This document shows, one piece after another, positions 61,266 to 64,000 of a DNA stretch of 64,000 bases. The position numbers were made by a program, and so were the translations under genes. The stretch lies in assembly GCA_964023205.1 (NCBI GenBank), contig OZ026848.1, positions 26,957,912 through 27,021,911 on the forward strand. The letters run 5' to 3'. The stretch is from Lutraria lutraria (lineage: Eukaryota; Mollusca; Bivalvia; Venerida; Mactridae). Each line of letters starts with the position of its first letter. The stretch's first letter is position 1. The notes below the pieces were generated by a model. It was given only the letters and a program-made list of their open reading frames with translations. It had not been told where the DNA came from and did not search any database.

Positions 61266-64000
61266 ATTAATATTGGCCATGAACTTTTTGCCTAGATATT
61301 GAACTTTTTTTAATTTAATGCGCTATCATTTTTAATTATGTGAAAAGCACTTTTCTTGGGCGTACTTAGATATGGTAATATTCCGAATGATTTATACTTG
61401 AAATAAGGAATAAATCCTATACTGCCTCTCTAGCTTTAATAAACCCGGTACTTTCACTTATCATACTTTTAAACAATGTGATTTTACTTACCTACATGTG
61501 TTGCATTAAAGTACTTACAACTCTTACTCTTTGGGAAGTACGAAAAGACCGGCCTGTTTTTATTCAGGCATGCCGTTTCGATTTTGTCGTTTTTTTAATT
61601 GAATCACAAACATGTTCTTAAATCAGACTAATCAAGCAAAATCTAATCAAAAAGGCGGAACTGACACTGACAGAGGAGACAAATATTAATGCATGTTTCC
61701 GGATTTCTCAACTTTAACTCTTCCGGACTGGATGGGATAAACCCCAACAAACTCGTCTACTTGATAATTGCTTGTAGTGGAACGAAACCTATGTATGTTA
61801 AAGGCGAAAAATAAGAACTTAACGAAAAAAGTAAGGACAAACAACTACTATACAGTACATACACCATTGTCTTCTTTATAATATTAGTTTTGCTTAAAAT
61901 TTTGACTTCTTTAGAATTTCGATAATGATACTAGTCTCAAACGAGATCAATTTTGACACAAAAAAGAAAGAAAAGAATCATACGATCGGATAATCAGGCT
62001 ATTTCTTCCATCCATTTTGTATTATTTGACCACAGGATAGTTTAAAAGTATAATCTTGCCGTAATCTGGACATCGGTCATTGACATCTACTTCTTGAAAC
62101 GGGTCCTAATTTATCATTCATGACTTACACTTTTGGCTTCATAGTCGGTAAATCAAAAAACAGCTGAAGGCCTTATCTTGACCATTCAACGTTTTATTTT
62201 CTCATGATTAGGTTCGACGCACATAGAATATCTCGTCTGGATCTTTAATTCATCCAAACAGCCCGGGTTAAACACATGTGATTTGATATACGGATATAAA
62301 CTATTCTTATTAATGCGTAAAATATTGCCCTAAGCTGTCATAACGACCTAATATAGTGTGTATAATAATATAGGGATCTAGTTTTATCGCGGCGGAATCA
62401 TCAGAGCTGAAGCTAGTGAAGATCGTCTTCCGAAACCGAATCACTTTCGCGTTGAAATATCGTACCCCATAAGACTCGGCGTTCCTAAATCTACCTCAGT
62501 CCGGTAACTTGCTTCAGAAGAACAGGGTGGTTATATTTTACAGACTCGCCTTAATCGGATACTGCGCTAGTAGTGTAAAATTTAGGTAAGTTTAACTTTG
62601 ATTTTATTAATTTGTGAATAAAAGACTTATTTTTAAAGAAATACCCTACTATTTAGATATATATTTTCGATTTGGAAAATATTATTTAAAATTATCTATT
62701 ATTAAGCAAAAAATAAATCAATTCAAATTTTGATGAAATGAAGATTAAAATAATCGCTATTAAAGTGGATATTTTTTAAAATAATAAAAGTCTTGATTTA
62801 AAATTAAAATACAACTGAATACAAAGATTCAAAGTCCTCGCAAAGTTTCTATAATACAAGTTTACATTATTTGAACGCAATTTTCATGCTGGAAATTTAT
62901 TGGAAATTTCGAATTAAAGTCCACTTTTATGTGAATACCAATCTACTTGACTCATTGCTTTACGTTTCCCGTTGCTGCAAATTTGCACATTTATACATGA
63001 AATGAACCTTTCCGTCAATGTTTGTAAACAAACTGCTACAGGGATGCATTTGATAAATAAATTTTAACATTTAATTGCGTCGTTAGTCTACACTGGGAAT
63101 AAAGCTGCACGAGGTCTCGTGGAATAAGTTTTCAACTCGGCTGTTTATTATCAATTTACGAACGATTGGTTGCCTTTTAATGTTTTAAATTGTGTCTATA
63201 GAACGTATTTACAAATATGGATAAATGTGGAAGTGACAAATCAATAGGTATATTTGGTTATTTTACATATAATATATGATTCATACTTACATCAATATTG
63301 TTTTGCTTTTAGATTAACGCTTAATGGTAAATATTTGTTTTGTATATCTTATTCTTTTCTTTTCATTATCTTATACACAAAACCTTTCTCTTTACTAAAT
63401 CTACGTGCATAAAAAATACTTTTTTTCGGGCTGATTATACATTCAATGTACTTAAATAATATACATACGTTTATTTCGATCTCATTTGTTCGTATGTTAC
63501 TAAGTATGCTACTTGGAATTACTTCTTTAAAAAATCAATAAAAATTGAATATATTTTTAAATCCAATTTATCAGTAGGGAACATTTTGCGACATTACCTT
63601 TTTATAAGAAATACAAAGGTCCGTATCAGAGCTCTTACTTTAATCCTTTTAATTATTTATCCGTTTATTCGAGTTTGTATCAACAAATTGACTCATGATA
63701 TAAGGTTAAGGTTTCCATTTGTTTCTTTTTTATTTTAAAATGGACTCAAATCTGACAGTTTTGGAGAATTATTATCAACGATAATAATCGATTATTTTTT
63801 CAGTGAAATCACTATATCGATTAGAATCAAGTGAAATCGCGATTTTAAAACCAACTTTGGAACTAAAATCGATAATAAAATCGGAAGAAATCTGATCGGA
63901 ATAATAAATGGTCTTCATAATGAAGTGACGTTATCGATGAAATGTGGTTTTGTTGTATTTATATAAAACGGCAGTAAAACTATATTTCTTACGACCAAGT
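61266..64000. other. intergenic to window end; one possible non-coding exon
   Basis: No ORF of note. A GC-richer stretch at about 62380-62585 ends TAAAATTTAG|GTAAGT (donor at 62586), which could be a 5' non-coding exon of a gene to the right. The rest is AT-rich with AAAATCGATAATAA-type words near 63770-63900. Confidence 0.35.

Overview
The window is eukaryotic nuclear DNA, most likely from a bivalve mollusc. Genes are AT-rich, have many GT-AG introns, and encode animal proteins. The spaces between them are filled with tRNA-derived SINEs, MITEs and tandem repeats of kinds I associate with bivalve genomes. I cannot name the species.

Three protein genes occupy the first 28.4 kb. (1) On the + strand, 207-5477, are the last ten coding exons of an axonemal outer-arm dynein heavy chain (DNAH5/DNAH8 type); its 5' part lies left of the window. 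(2) On the - strand, 17484-9158, is a complete 17-coding-exon NDUFS1 (75 kDa subunit of respiratory complex I, 722 aa) with all eleven conserved Cys and the one His that bind its three Fe-S clusters. (3) On the + strand, 21157-28341, is a complete six-exon EEF1B2 (eEF1B beta/alpha-type nucleotide exchange factor, 222 aa). Dynein and NDUFS1 are convergent. NDUFS1 and EEF1B2 are divergent and appear to share a short promoter near 20.9-21.15 kb, with a consensus ETS/GABP site and a candidate 5'TOP start. The 5'UTR intron inferred for NDUFS1 houses a TTAA-flanked piggyBac-like element that keeps an N-terminal piece of a transposase. EEF1B2 introns hold a 1-kb terminal-inverted-repeat element, a 162-bp tandem array and SINEs, one with a clean target-site duplication.

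From 28.5 kb to the end I find no convincing protein-coding gene. This part holds a 334-bp tandem array in which each unit is a large palindrome followed by E-box/CRE/CCAAT-like motifs (28.9-29.9 kb). A family of short hairpin elements is scattered over 30-55 kb. A higher-order array at 36.95-41.9 kb carries four identical tRNA-Val(TAC) genes on the - strand, separated by long ATC microsatellites, and a fifth identical tRNA-Val sits on the + strand at 43.05 kb beside a decayed LINE. Further right are two 182-bp TA-flanked MITEs with several fragments, a 585-bp hAT-type MITE with perfect 8-bp duplications, a 44-bp minisatellite with four-unit higher-order structure, a perfect 32-bp-arm hairpin, and at least four SINE families.

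All exon boundaries were placed by reading splice sites, frame continuity and remembered family sequence; no alignment or transcript data were available.
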